Shown piece by piece: positions 38,670-47,420 of a stretch of DNA of 64,000 bases. The notes beneath the pieces were generated by a model. It was not told the origin of the DNA. It searched no databases and was given only the letters and a program-made list of their open reading frames with translations. Source of the DNA: Rhizobium anhuiense (GTDB lineage: Bacteria; Pseudomonadota; Alphaproteobacteria; Rhizobiales; Rhizobiaceae); the NCBI RefSeq assembly GCF_003985145.1, contig NZ_ML133522.1:744001-808000 (forward strand), read 5' to 3'. The stretch's first letter is position 1, and each line of letters starts with the position of its first letter. Made by a program: the position numbers and the translations under genes.

Positions 38670-39152
38670 ATGCGTCATTTCATCAAACGCATTCCCATTC
38701 TCGTTGCCGTGGCCGGCGCCGTCACTCTCGTCGGCTGGACGGTCGAGGCAGAGCCGAACCGGACGACGATGCCCGAATTGGCCGGTCTCGTTCATTACAC
38801 CACCGTCAGACGTGGCAACGTGACCGAGCACATCATGACGACGAAGGAGGCCATCCAGGCTGTGAAGAACGGGCAGCCTGTTCCCGCAGGCACGCATTTC
38901 GTGCTGGTCGATTACCGCGATGGGCAAGTCTATCGCACTTTCGTCATGGAGAAGGGCCTCGGCTGGGGCGGTGATTATGACGAAGACCGCCGCACCGGCG
39001 ACTGGCAGTTCCAATGGTTCAAGCCTGATGGCAGCATCAACATGGCCGAGAACACGGCGCGGTGCCAATCCTGCCATTCCTCCCGGGCCGACGAAGACTT
39101 CCTCTACACGCTTGATGATCTCAAGGCTTTCGACGGAGCTGTCATTGACTAG
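38670..39152 (+). CDS. Cytochrome P460 family protein
   Basis: A 160-residue exported c-type heme protein. N-terminal signal anchor or signal MRHFIKRIPILVAVAGAVTL; the P460-type beta fold has FVLVDYRDGQVYRTFVMEKG; the heme-binding motif is CQSCH (CxxCH) near residue 131. Cytochrome P460 proteins oxidise hydroxylamine or related substrates in some bacteria, but many members are of unknown activity. GGAAAG precedes ATG 38670. Third gene of the operon. Confidence 0.82.
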   Translation: MRHFIKRIPILVAVAGAVTLVGWTVEAEPNRTTMPELAGLVHYTTVRRGNVTEHIMTTKEAIQAVKNGQPVPAGTHFVLVDYRDGQVYRTFVMEKGLGWGGDYDEDRRTGDWQFQWFKPDGSINMAENTARCQSCHSSRADEDFLYTLDDLKAFDGAVID

Positions 39153-39185
39153 AGGAGATCGAAGCCGCTGCGAGAGCGCCGCGTC

Positions 39186-39884
39186 ATGAGCCCGCTATTC
39201 CTGATACGCTTGGTGTTGGACTTCACGGCCGCCGGGCTGCTTCTGGTCGCGCTCGCCTATTGGTGGCTCGACAACACGTCACATGAACTGATCGGAAGCG
39301 GTATGTTCGTCCTTCTCCTATCGCACAATGTCTTCAACAGGCGGTGGTGGGCGAGGCTTCCAAGGGCGGCGCGGGGCAGGCCTGGGCTCGTGACAATCGC
39401 CTCGAATATCTCGATTGCCCTGGTAATGGCCGCATTGCTGGTGACCAGTCTGCTGATGTCGCGCAGTGTGTTTGCTTTCCTTCCCGTCAGCGGTGGACCG
39501 ACGGCGCGTGAAATTCACATCCTTGCTGCCTACTGGGCGTTCATCCTCGCAGCTGTCCATCTCGGCCTTCACTGGTCGATGATCACGGCGGTCGCGGGCA
39601 GGCTATTGCGGGCCGGGTCGCCAAACGCGATCCGGACCGCAGCCATTCGTGCCGTTGCGGGCGCAATTGCGGCTTACGGCATTCACAGCATGGTGGTCAC
39701 GGGCATCGGAGACAGGCTCTTGGCCAGGCCATCGATCGATTTCTGGGACTTTCAGGAGTCGACCGCGGGCTTCTTTTTGCATCACGTCGCGATCCTGGGG
39801 GCGTGTGCTTGTGCTGCGCATTATGCAGCAGGATGGCTGCGATGGGCGGGTGGGGTGCGGCGGGTGACGGATGCCGGCGAGTGA
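39186..39884 (+). CDS. DUF4405-like membrane protein (possible b-type cytochrome)
   Basis: A 232-residue integral membrane protein with about six helices (IRLVLDFTAAGLLLVALAYW; NISIALVMAALLVTSLLMSR; HILAAYWAFILAAVHLGLHW; FFLHHVAILGACACAAHYAA). Histidines within helices (SHNVF, IHIL, HLGLHW, LHHVA, AAHY) are suitably placed to bind heme b, as in DUF4405 proteins. It would be a membrane electron carrier partner for the preceding cytochrome P460. Fourth gene of the operon, 33 bp downstream. Confidence 0.78.
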   Translation: MSPLFLIRLVLDFTAAGLLLVALAYWWLDNTSHELIGSGMFVLLLSHNVFNRRWWARLPRAARGRPGLVTIASNISIALVMAALLVTSLLMSRSVFAFLPVSGGPTAREIHILAAYWAFILAAVHLGLHWSMITAVAGRLLRAGSPNAIRTAAIRAVAGAIAAYGIHSMVVTGIGDRLLARPSIDFWDFQESTAGFFLHHVAILGACACAAHYAAGWLRWAGGVRRVTDAGE

Positions 39885-39916
39885 TGTTTGCGACGACTGT
39901 GGGGATGGAGTTTGCG

Positions 39917-40003
39917 GCTGCGCCTCTCCCGGCCCTTCGCTTGGGCTCAGGGCGTTCGACGTTGCATCGATTCACTGGATCGATTGCTCCCGCTTCGCGG
40001 GAC
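39917..40003. repeat. Rhizobial intergenic repeat downstream of two convergent genes
   Basis: Contains an ATCGAT-N7-ATCGAT dyad (39967-39985) and a CCCGCTTCGCGGG hairpin (39989-40002), preceded by CTCTCCCGGCCCTTCGCTTG. The pattern recurs widely in rhizobial genomes as I remember it; the hairpins may also terminate the 40010 gene. Confidence 0.5.
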
Positions 40004-40009
40004 CACGTC

Positions 40010-40597
40010 TCACCCCAGCACATCATAGAGCCGGAAGATGAAGCTGATCTGGTAGAGCAGGTTGGCGGTGATGAAGGCGGTGTGGAAGCGGCGGTTGGGG
40101 GTCCAGGCGGCGATGGCGCAGAGGATGATGTAAATGATGTTGCGGGCGGGATATTCCCAGCCGAGCGAGAGGATGCGCTCCTGGCCTTTGATCGCCGTGT
40201 CGAGGATATCGATGGCGTAGGTGAGGCCGAGAATGCCGAAGAACCATTTGCGCCGGGAAATAAAATATTCCTCGTAGCCGCCATATTCGTCGAGTGAAGC
40301 CGGAAAGAGCAGGGCGCAAAGCAGGAAGAACAGGCTGCAGAAGCAGACGAGGAAGAGATAGATGCCGAAGCCGATCGCAGGCACGGCCTGCAGGCGATAT
40401 TCCCACCACCAGATGTGGATGATGAACAGGAACATCGACAGCGCCCAGCCGAGATGGATGGGATAGACTTTGGCCTTACCAGGATGCTGGACGATGCCGG
40501 CAACGCCGGTCAGCACCCTGGCGAGCGACAGGCTGATGACCATGCCCATCACCACCTTGATGTGAAGGAAGACCTCCGGCGAGCTGACCATTTCCAT
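40010..40597 (-). CDS. Hypothetical multi-pass membrane protein
   Basis: A 195-residue protein with about five membrane helices (VVMGMVISLSLARVLTGVAG; LGWALSMFLFIIHIWWWEYR; IYLFLVCFCSLFFLLCALLF; WFFGILGLTYAIDIL; NIIYIILCAIAAW). I do not recognise a family. ATG 40597 lies 18 bp after the stop of the thioesterase gene, so the two are probably one operon. Confidence 0.75.
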   Translation of the reverse strand: MEMVSSPEVFLHIKVVMGMVISLSLARVLTGVAGIVQHPGKAKVYPIHLGWALSMFLFIIHIWWWEYRLQAVPAIGFGIYLFLVCFCSLFFLLCALLFPASLDEYGGYEEYFISRRKWFFGILGLTYAIDILDTAIKGQERILSLGWEYPARNIIYIILCAIAAWTPNRRFHTAFITANLLYQISFIFRLYDVLG

Positions 40598-40615
40598 GCT
40601 TTCGATCCCGGCCTG

Positions 40616-41002
40616 TCACTCCACAGGGACTTGCTTCGGTTTGCCCTCTTCGTCGAGCGCGACCATGATGAAGGTGCCGGCCGTGACCTTTTCCTGCTGG
40701 TTGTAACGCGAACGATGCGCCCAGGCTTCGACGATCAGTGTGATCGAGGTACGCCCGACACGCTCGATATCGGTATAGACCGACAGCGTGTCGCCGATCT
40801 TGACCGGCAGTTCGAAGGCCATCTCCTTGACCGCGGCGGTAACGACGCGGCCTTTGGCGCGCTCGGCCGCACGGATGCCGGATGCAAGGTCCATCTGCGC
40901 CATGACCCAGCCGCCGAAGATATCGCCGGCCGGATTGGCATCGCCGGGCATGGCAAGCGTCCTGAGCGTCAGTTCCCCTCTCGGCTTGGCGGCATCGGTC
41001 AT
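40616..41002 (-). CDS. Acyl-CoA thioesterase, YciA-type hotdog protein
   Basis: A 128-residue single hotdog domain (MTDAAKPRGELTLRTLAMPG). Family motifs are GDANPAGDIFGGWVMAQMDL with the catalytic Asp, and AAVKEMAFELPVKIGDTLSV. It hydrolyses acyl-CoA to acid and CoA in the cytoplasm. ATG 41002 follows GGAGAAG; a GTG directly before it is an alternative. First gene of a probable two-gene operon. Confidence 0.93.
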   Translation of the reverse strand: MTDAAKPRGELTLRTLAMPGDANPAGDIFGGWVMAQMDLASGIRAAERAKGRVVTAAVKEMAFELPVKIGDTLSVYTDIERVGRTSITLIVEAWAHRSRYNQQEKVTAGTFIMVALDEEGKPKQVPVE

Positions 41003-41291
41003 CACGTCTTCTCCATCTGGTATGGGCCATGGGCCGGCGATTCACTGCGGATCACCCTAGTGCAAAGGCCGTGGGCTGTAAAAGACGGCACGGCCGGGCG
41101 CTGAAGGCAGCCGACGGGAAAAATGTTGCAGCCTTCGCAGATCGAAATCTCATTCGATTTCAAACGGTTGATTTCGGGCGTTTCGGCCTGACCTTACGTT
41201 ATTTAATCATCTTCTAATTAAGTTTTACGCTCCAGTAATTCCGGCAATTCAGAATGCGATCGATCTCACCTAAAGAATCGCCGGGAACCTC

Positions 41292-43109
41292 ATGCGCAAC
41301 GTCAAGATTTCCACCCGCCTTTACTGCCTCGTCGGCTTCACGCTTGCCGTGCTTGCAGCGGCGATGATCTTCTTTCTGAACTATTCCTATTCCGAGCTGC
41401 AAGCGGAGCGGAAGGCGGGGCTGGAGAAGATGGAGGCGACGGCGCTCGGTATCTTCGACAAATATTACAAGATGGAACAGGCGGGCACGATGACCCGCGA
41501 ACAGGCGCAGGCGGCGGCCAAGGATGTGATCGGCGCGATGCGCTACGGCGCCGACGGTTATTTCTGGATTAACGACATGCGTCCCGCCATGGTGATGCAC
41601 CCGATCAAGCCGCAGCTTGACGGTACCGATATCTCGCAGATGAAGGATCCCACGGGCAAGTTCTTGTTCGTTGAATTCGTCAACAAGGTGAAGAAGGACG
41701 GCAAGGGCTTCGTCGATTATTACTGGCCGAAGCCGGGCGCCGAAGAGCCGGTGCTGAAATATTCCTATGTCGCCGGTTTCGAGCCCTGGGGCTGGATCGT
41801 CGGCACTGGTGTTTATGCGGATGACCTTGCCGCGCTTTATCGCCAGAACGCGATCTGGGCGGCGGTGCTCTGCCTGCTCGGGGCTGCCGCCACGATGGCC
41901 ATCGCCTATGCCATCGTGCGCAGCGTGACAGTGCCGATCGCCCGGCTGAAGGCGGCGATGAACGCGATCGCAGCCGAAGAGGCATCGGTGGAGATTGCCG
42001 GCAGCGACCGCCGCGACGAGATCGGCCAGATGGCCAAGGTGCTGCTGGTGCTGCGTGATTCCGTTGACGAGCGTAGCGCACTGCGCGGCCGGGAAGACGA
42101 AAGGCAGCGGCAGATCGAGGAAGAGCGCCGCGGCAACGAGGCAAGCCTGCGTTCGGCCTCCGAACGACAGACCCAAGCGATGCAGGCGCTCGGCGTTGGC
42201 CTAGAGAAGCTCGCAGGCGGCGACCTGACGGTTTCGATCGGCGACATCGGCGAGGGTTACGCCAAGCTCAGGAGCGATTTCAACGCCGCCGTCGATGCGC
42301 TGAACGGCGTCATCCATGCGATCGCCGAATCGAGCCGCGTCGTCAACGACAGCGCCTCCGACATCAGCGAGGCGACCGGCAACCTGTCGAAGCGTACCGA
42401 ACAGCAGGCAGCCGCGCTCGAAGAGACGGCGGCAGCGCTCGACGAGATCACCGCGACGGTGAAGACGGCATCCGAGCGCGCGAACGAGGCGCGCGAGATG
42501 GTGGCCGAGACTAAGGCAAGCGCCGGACGCTCCGGCGATATCGTTCGCAATGCAGTGACGGCGATGGGCCGGATCGAGGAATCGTCGAGCCGTATCAACC
42601 AGATCATCTCAGTCATCGACGAAATCGCCTTCCAGACGAACCTTCTGGCATTGAATGCCGGTGTGGAGGCCGCGCGGGCAGGCGAGGCGGGTCGCGGCTT
42701 TGCCGTCGTCGCGCAGGAAGTGCGCGAGCTCGCCCAGCGGTCCGCCAATGCAGCCAAGGAAATCAAGGAACTGATCAGCCGGTCGGCAACGGAAGTCGAG
42801 GGCGGTGTGGCGCTGGTGCGCTCGACGGGCGAGGCGCTGCTGGAGATCGAGGCGCTGGTCAACCAGGTCAACGATCATGTCGCCTCGATCGCGACGGCGG
42901 CGCGCGAGCAGTCGACCGGGCTGAACGAGATCAACGGTTCCGTCAACCATATGGACCAGATGACCCAGCAGAATGCCGCGATGGTCGAGGAGACGACGGC
43001 GGCAAGCCGTACGCTCGCTGACGAGAGCACCCAGTTGAAGACGCTGCTCGCGAATTTCCGCCTGCGCGCGGAGCCATCGGCGGTGGCCCGATACACACGG
43101 GCAGCGTGA
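41292..43109 (+). CDS. Methyl-accepting chemotaxis protein with single Cache domain
   Basis: A 605-residue chemoreceptor. TM1 covers about residues 11-30 ([20 protein letters not shown]); the periplasmic sCache_2 domain has [20 protein letters not shown] and [22 protein letters not shown]2 is near 188-208. HAMP follows ([20 protein letters not shown]). The signalling hairpin has [20 protein letters not shown] followed by [20 protein letters not shown]. sCache_2 receptors often sense small organic acids. No C-terminal CheR/CheB pentapeptide is obvious. It is transcribed alone with a good terminator. Confidence 0.95.
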   Translation: MRNVKISTRLYCLVGFTLAVLAAAMIFFLNYSYSELQAERKAGLEKMEATALGIFDKYYKMEQAGTMTREQAQAAAKDVIGAMRYGADGYFWINDMRPAMVMHPIKPQLDGTDISQMKDPTGKFLFVEFVNKVKKDGKGFVDYYWPKPGAEEPVLKYSYVAGFEPWGWIVGTGVYADDLAALYRQNAIWAAVLCLLGAAATMAIAYAIVRSVTVPIARLKAAMNAIAAEEASVEIAGSDRRDEIGQMAKVLLVLRDSVDERSALRGREDERQRQIEEERRGNEASLRSASERQTQAMQALGVGLEKLAGGDLTVSIGDIGEGYAKLRSDFNAAVDALNGVIHAIAESSRVVNDSASDISEATGNLSKRTEQQAAALEETAAALDEITATVKTASERANEAREMVAETKASAGRSGDIVRNAVTAMGRIEESSSRINQIISVIDEIAFQTNLLALNAGVEAARAGEAGRGFAVVAQEVRELAQRSANAAKEIKELISRSATEVEGGVALVRSTGEALLEIEALVNQVNDHVASIATAAREQSTGLNEINGSVNHMDQMTQQNAAMVEETTAASRTLADESTQLKTLLANFRLRAEPSAVARYTRAA

Positions 43110-43124
43110 GGAAGCGGAGAGATT

Positions 43125-43149
43125 AAAGGCCGGGAAACCGGCCTTTTTC
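43125..43149 (+). terminator. Rho-independent terminator of the chemoreceptor gene
   Basis: AAAGGCCGG-GAAA-CCGGCCTTTTT: 9-bp stem, GNRA-type loop and T-run, 16 bp after the stop. Confidence 0.9.
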
Positions 43150-43260
43150 AATTGCGTCGCGTTCAGATTGTGCCGGTAAGTTTTCATTCACCGTTTTTAA
43201 CTAAAATTGAAGTGAGTTTTTTCGGTCACTGCCCAGCCAGCCTGCGGAAGCGATAAGAGT

Positions 43261-44583
43261 ATGGCGTTTGTTTCCTTTCCTCGGCGAACCCTTTTGCCCG
43301 TTATCCTCTCGGCGGCGCTGACGACCTGTTCGATCAGTGATGGGCTGGTGCCGCCGGCCAATGTCGACAGCGGCACCAGGGTCAGCTCGATCTCACCGGC
43401 ACGGGGGGCTGCGCGCATGGCGCCTGCCGTGCGCATGGCGCCGGTGGAGAGCCAGGCCTCCTATCCGGTTTCCAGCGCGGTCGTCGGCAATACGCAAGGC
43501 TCCGTCGATTATCTTGATACACCAAACCTCGCCGGCACCGGCCACGCGGCACGAGTCGCACCGGCGCAGACCGCACCGGGGTCGCGGCGGCTGCCAATGA
43601 TCGACAGCGACGAGGCGCTGGCGGCGGGCCAGCCGAGCGGCAATTGGGGCGGCACGCAGAACCTTGCGATCCCTTCCGGCGGCGTCAACATGGATGATGA
43701 GCTCGGGGCCCAGCCGGTCGTCGGGCTGGCGCAGGAACAACAGCAGCAGATCGCCGAAGGCAATGCCACCGAGCCGGTTGTCGACGGCATCGGCACCGAC
43801 AATCCGACGCAGCTCAACCAGCCGATGCGCCAGCCCGCGCAGCAGCCAATGCCGCAGCCGGCGGCCGAGGCACAGATGAGCCGGGCGCCCGCCTGGAGCG
43901 ACGGCAGCCCTGTCGTGGCGCCGACCCGGGTTCCCGAAGAGGACGAGAGCGAAGAGGTCGCGATGCTGCGGCCGAACAATCCGATGATGAGCGAACCGGC
44001 GGCACCCGTCGATCCCAGCGTCATGCCGTCCTCTGAGCTTGCCTGCCGGCGCGAGCTGAAGCGCATGGGCGTGCTCTTCGATGAAAAGCCGCCAATCTCG
44101 AACGGGCCGGCCTGTCAGGTGCCTTATCCGGTATCGCTGAAGGGGCTTTCCGGCAATATCGGCGTGAAGCCGGCCGTGACGTTGAACTGCCAGGTGACGC
44201 TCGCCTTCGCCAAATGGGTGAAGAACGAGCTGGCGCCGTCGGCGCGCTTCCGCTACTGGACCGGCATCAAGACGATCCAGCCGCTCGGCGGCTATTCCTG
44301 CCGCCGCATGAACAACAGCCGGCAGAGATACAATCCGATGTCGGAACACGCCCGCGGCAACGCCATCGACGTCGGCAAGTTCGTGCTGAAGAACGGCCAC
44401 GAGATCGACGTGCGCAAGAAGGGCTTGTTCTCGCTGCGCGAGGGTCGGCTGCTGAAGGCGGTGCGCACCGATAGCTGCCGCTATTTCAATACCGTGCTCG
44501 GGCCGGGCAGCAACCCGGAACACTGGAACCACTTCCACTTCGACCTGCGCTCCCGCAAGAGCGGCAAGGCCTATTGCGATTGA
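43261..44583 (+). CDS. Extensin-like family protein
   Basis: A 440-residue exported protein. N-terminal hydrophobic signal ILSAALTTCSISDG with a lipoprotein-like Cys. A 230-residue Pro/Gln/Met-rich linker follows (QPMRQPAQQPMPQPAAEAQM). The C-terminal 180 residues are the extensin-like domain (CQVTLAFAKWVKNELAPSAR; SEHARGNAIDVGKFVLKNGH; HWNHFHFDLRSRKSGKAYCD). The His/Asp pattern SEHARGNAIDV and HWNHFHFD resembles zinc M15 peptidases, so a peptidoglycan-related hydrolase in the periplasm is plausible. ATG 43261 is used. Confidence 0.88.
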   Translation: MAFVSFPRRTLLPVILSAALTTCSISDGLVPPANVDSGTRVSSISPARGAARMAPAVRMAPVESQASYPVSSAVVGNTQGSVDYLDTPNLAGTGHAARVAPAQTAPGSRRLPMIDSDEALAAGQPSGNWGGTQNLAIPSGGVNMDDELGAQPVVGLAQEQQQQIAEGNATEPVVDGIGTDNPTQLNQPMRQPAQQPMPQPAAEAQMSRAPAWSDGSPVVAPTRVPEEDESEEVAMLRPNNPMMSEPAAPVDPSVMPSSELACRRELKRMGVLFDEKPPISNGPACQVPYPVSLKGLSGNIGVKPAVTLNCQVTLAFAKWVKNELAPSARFRYWTGIKTIQPLGGYSCRRMNNSRQRYNPMSEHARGNAIDVGKFVLKNGHEIDVRKKGLFSLREGRLLKAVRTDSCRYFNTVLGPGSNPEHWNHFHFDLRSRKSGKAYCD

Positions 44584-44720
44584 TGTATGTCGCCGTAAGG
44601 CGTGCGGCGCGGGTGCAATTGATATCGTAGCAATCGGCCCGGCTGGCAGAAAATGGTTCATCCCCGCCGCGGCGCGCGCTATAGATCGGTCAGGCGGATT
44701 GCCTTTCGAGAGTTTGATCC

Positions 44721-45068
44721 ATGAGCTATGATTTCCATGTCGGCCAGAAGGTCGTCTGCATCAACGATACTTTCAAGCATGTCAGCATCGACCAACTTAT
44801 CCGCAAGGGCGAGATTTATACGATCCGCTGGGTGGGTGAATATACCCATTATGTCGACGGCACGTTCATCGGGGTGAAGCTCGCGGAAATCCATCGCGGC
44901 AATGATGACGGGCCGGAAGGTTACGGTGCGGCCGACATGCCTTACCGCGCAACGCGCTTCCGGCCGCTGGTCAAGGACAAGATCGCATCGCTGCGCAAGC
45001 TTCTGGCGCCGACACCGGATGCGCCGGTGGAACCGAAGGAAAAGATCAAGAAGAAAGAGAAGGTCTGA
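44721..45068 (+). CDS. Conserved-looking hypothetical protein with Lys-rich tail
   Basis: A 115-residue soluble protein (MSYDFHVGQKVVCINDTFKH). The N-terminal 95 residues look like a small beta-barrel (GEIYTIRWVGEYTHYVDGTF), followed by a highly basic/acidic tail (PKEKIKKKEKV). It resembles small rhizobial proteins of unknown function. No membrane segment. Transcribed alone. Confidence 0.72.
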   Translation: MSYDFHVGQKVVCINDTFKHVSIDQLIRKGEIYTIRWVGEYTHYVDGTFIGVKLAEIHRGNDDGPEGYGAADMPYRATRFRPLVKDKIASLRKLLAPTPDAPVEPKEKIKKKEKV

Positions 45069-45195
45069 GCGCCCCGGCGACACCAGCATTTTCCTGACTT
45101 CGTGCGCGGGACATCAACACCGTTATGACGCGCTTGTGCCTCTGGTCTAGTTTGCCTGTGCGACAGTCCGCGAGGGGCAGGTTTGAGGGTGCGCC

Positions 45196-45819
45196 ATGAG
45201 ACTGATTTCGAAAATCCTGGGGCTCTGCGCCGCCATCGCCATCATGATCGCGGCAACGGGAACGGCGGCCGCCGATCCGCTGGTTTTCACCTATCGCGGA
45301 TGGCAGGTGGATCTCACCAATGCCAGGGACGCGGAGCCCGACCGGGAGATGGTCGCGGCCGTCAAACGGCAGCTCGATATTGTCGAGCATGTCGATCTAA
45401 AACCCGATGTCCTCACCTTTATGCGGTCGATCAGGATCTGGGCCAATCCGGCCGCCGCAAAGGCCGGGCCCGGCCACTACAGCAGCAAGACCGGCATCGA
45501 CCTGCGCGTCAAGAGTCTTGCGTCCGACAAGCCGATCATCCTGCATGAACTTCTGCATGCCTATCACGACCGGATGCTTCCGGGCGGATTCGGCAATGCC
45601 GATGTCAAGCAATTCTTTGATATCGGCCGGCGGGTCTGGCCGGGCGATTCCTATATGATGAGCAATGATCACGAATTTTTCGCGGTCACGGCCAGCGTCT
45701 ACCTGTTCGGCGACATCGACCGGCCGCCTTATTCACGCAGCCAGCTGCGGGAGAAACAGCCGCGATACTACCAGTGGCTGGCCACGCTGTTCGATGACGG
45801 CCGGCCGCCGCGGTCGTAG
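45196..45819 (+). CDS. Exported HExxH putative metallopeptidase
   Basis: A 207-residue protein with a Sec signal (MRLISKILGLCAAIAIMIAA, cleavage near TAAA/DP). The zinc-binding HELLH motif lies in IILHELLHAYHDRMLPGGFG (about residues 117-121), with a downstream SNDHEFFAVTASVYLFGDID that could supply the third ligand (Glu). The fold is like anthrax-toxin-lethal-factor-type or other gluzincins. GAGGG lies upstream of ATG 45196. Probably periplasmic or secreted; substrate unknown. Confidence 0.75.
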   Translation: MRLISKILGLCAAIAIMIAATGTAAADPLVFTYRGWQVDLTNARDAEPDREMVAAVKRQLDIVEHVDLKPDVLTFMRSIRIWANPAAAKAGPGHYSSKTGIDLRVKSLASDKPIILHELLHAYHDRMLPGGFGNADVKQFFDIGRRVWPGDSYMMSNDHEFFAVTASVYLFGDIDRPPYSRSQLREKQPRYYQWLATLFDDGRPPRS

Positions 45820-45841
45820 GGCCAGCAGCCCGCGATCCTGA

Positions 45842-46639
45842 TCAGGCCGTCTTCCTGCTCAGGAACAGCGCGGTCTCTTTACGAACCTCAAGGACGCCGT
45901 CGGATTGCCTGAACGCATCGGCAATGGCTTGACGGAGCTTGGTGAGCTCGAGTTCGCCGGCGCTGTCGCCGGGCGGGTAGGAGGTCAGCGCCAGGAATAC
46001 ATCGTCGGGCTCGGTGATCCGCAGCTTTGCCGGATGCTGCGACATGGAGACGTTTCCAAACTGTGACCGCATCGATTGCTCGGCAGCGTCATATCCGAAT
46101 GCTTCGGCAGCCGGATCGGATGGCGCGCTGCCGAAGATGGTCGTCAGCGCGTAGATCTCGCCCATATTGCCGGCGCCGTTGGTTGTGACCGTAAGAGACC
46201 CGCCCGGCCTCAGCACTCTTGACATGTCGGCGATGCCGGCGGCCGGGTCGGGCAGGTGATAGAGCATATGCATCGCGACCACGGCATCGAAGGCGCCGTC
46301 TTCGAAGGGAAGCGCGGCGGCGTCGGCTTGGCGGCCTCGAACGGAGCCAAATGGCAATGCGCTGCAGCGCGCCACCGCCTCGTCGACCATGCCAGGCGAA
46401 AGGTCGGCGAGCGTCAGGTCAAGATTCTCCGGCAGCAGACCTGCCGTTGCCGCCCAGAACCAGGCCGGCCCGCAGCCGATGTCGAGGATACGATCGCCCG
46501 GCTTCACCGGCAGCTGCGCCGCAACCCATGGAAACCATGCCGTCTCGGCGATGGTGTATTGGTTATGCAGTCGAGCCCGCGCGGCGAGCTTCCGGCTGTC
46601 GCCATATTGGCCCGCATTGTCTTCTGTTATGGAGGACAT
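45842..46639 (-). CDS. Class I SAM-dependent methyltransferase
   Basis: A 265-residue protein starting MSSITEDNAGQYGDSRKLAA. Motif I is ILDIGCGPAWFWA; DLSPGMVDEAVARC gives the acidic ribose contact; ADAAALPFEDGAFDAVVAMH is motif II; DMSRVLRPGGSLTV is the Methyltransf_11 post-motif. Acceptor unknown. ATG 46639 is preferred over 46747, which adds 36 non-conserved residues. It is divergent from the ohr gene; the OhrR operators lie in between. Confidence 0.87.
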   Translation of the reverse strand: MSSITEDNAGQYGDSRKLAARARLHNQYTIAETAWFPWVAAQLPVKPGDRILDIGCGPAWFWAATAGLLPENLDLTLADLSPGMVDEAVARCSALPFGSVRGRQADAAALPFEDGAFDAVVAMHMLYHLPDPAAGIADMSRVLRPGGSLTVTTNGAGNMGEIYALTTIFGSAPSDPAAEAFGYDAAEQSMRSQFGNVSMSQHPAKLRITEPDDVFLALTSYPPGDSAGELELTKLRQAIADAFRQSDGVLEVRKETALFLSRKTA

Positions 46640-46802
46640 CCCATCTCTCTGGCTCTTCACGGGGGCATCGGCTCGAGCTTGTGAGCAGAGCGTATAGAGG
46701 GCTCGGTCGCCCGACAAGATATGACTTGCAGGTCGGACCTCTCGCATATCGCTGTTGAGGATTGTCCGGGTACGGCGAGTTTGACTATCAAAATAAATCG
46801 TA

Positions 46803-46817
46803 TCCGATTAAATCGGA
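46803..46817. promoter_or_regulatory. OhrR-type operator O1
   Basis: Perfect 15-bp palindrome TCCGATT-A-AATCGGA, 7 bp before the -35 hexamer of the ohr promoter. Confidence 0.7.
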
Positions 46818-46823
46818 ATGGTG

Positions 46824-46852
46824 TTGACATCGATTTTGGTGAGGCGTATTAG
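46824..46852 (+). promoter_or_regulatory. Sigma-70-type promoter of ohr
   Basis: TTGACA (46824-46829), 17-bp spacer, TATTAG (46847-46852). The start site would fall inside operator O2. Confidence 0.7.
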
Positions 46853-46855
46853 AGC

Positions 46856-46876
46856 GCATCCGATTAAATCGGATGC
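46856..46876. promoter_or_regulatory. OhrR-type operator O2
   Basis: Perfect 21-bp palindrome GCATCCGATT-A-AATCGGATGC, directly downstream of the -10 and covering the expected transcription start. Confidence 0.75.
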
Positions 46877-46906
46877 GTACAAAACCCAAATCGAAAGGAT
46901 ATTATC

Positions 46907-47302
46907 ATGACCGAGAAGCTTCTCTTTACCGGCAAGACCCACATCTCCGGCGGCCGCAACGGCTCTGCACGCAGTAGCGACGGCACGATCGACATCAAGC
47001 TGCCGCAACCGCATCCAGCTGCCGAAAACCTGTTCGGAATCGCCTGGTCGGCCTGCTATATCGGCGCCATCGAGCTTGCCGCATCACAGCGGAAGATCAC
47101 CCTGCCGGCCGGTCCCGAGGTCGATGCGGAGATCGATCTGAACGGCGATAACGGCTCCTTCTTCCTCAGGGCGCGCCTCAATGTCAGCCTGCCCGGCATC
47201 GATCGCGAGGTTGCGCAGGAATTGATCGAGGCAGCCCATGGCATCTGCCCTTATTCCAAGGCGACACACGGCAATATCGACGTCGAGACCACGCTTCTCT
47301 GA
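46907..47302 (+). CDS. ohr: Organic hydroperoxide resistance protein Ohr/OsmC family
   Basis: A 131-residue thiol peroxidase. The two redox cysteines are Cys50 (NLFGIAWSACYIGAIELAAS) and Cys114 (HGICPYSKATHGNIDV); the conserved Arg is near 21 in this region. Ohr proteins reduce organic and fatty-acid hydroperoxides using lipoylated partners. GAAAGG precedes ATG 46907. The strong promoter with two OhrR-type palindromes, also found at the ohrR promoter, predicts induction by organic peroxides. Confidence 0.93.
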   Translation: MTEKLLFTGKTHISGGRNGSARSSDGTIDIKLPQPHPAAENLFGIAWSACYIGAIELAASQRKITLPAGPEVDAEIDLNGDNGSFFLRARLNVSLPGIDREVAQELIEAAHGICPYSKATHGNIDVETTLL

Positions 47303-47420
47303 GCGGGGAAGGGAGGACCTCACTGTCAGAGGATTTGATGCGAAGGGCCTGCCGATCGGCCGGCAGACCCCTTCCTGATGTAGCAGGCACCGGAAATCTT
47401 GCCGATCTGGAGAACATGCC

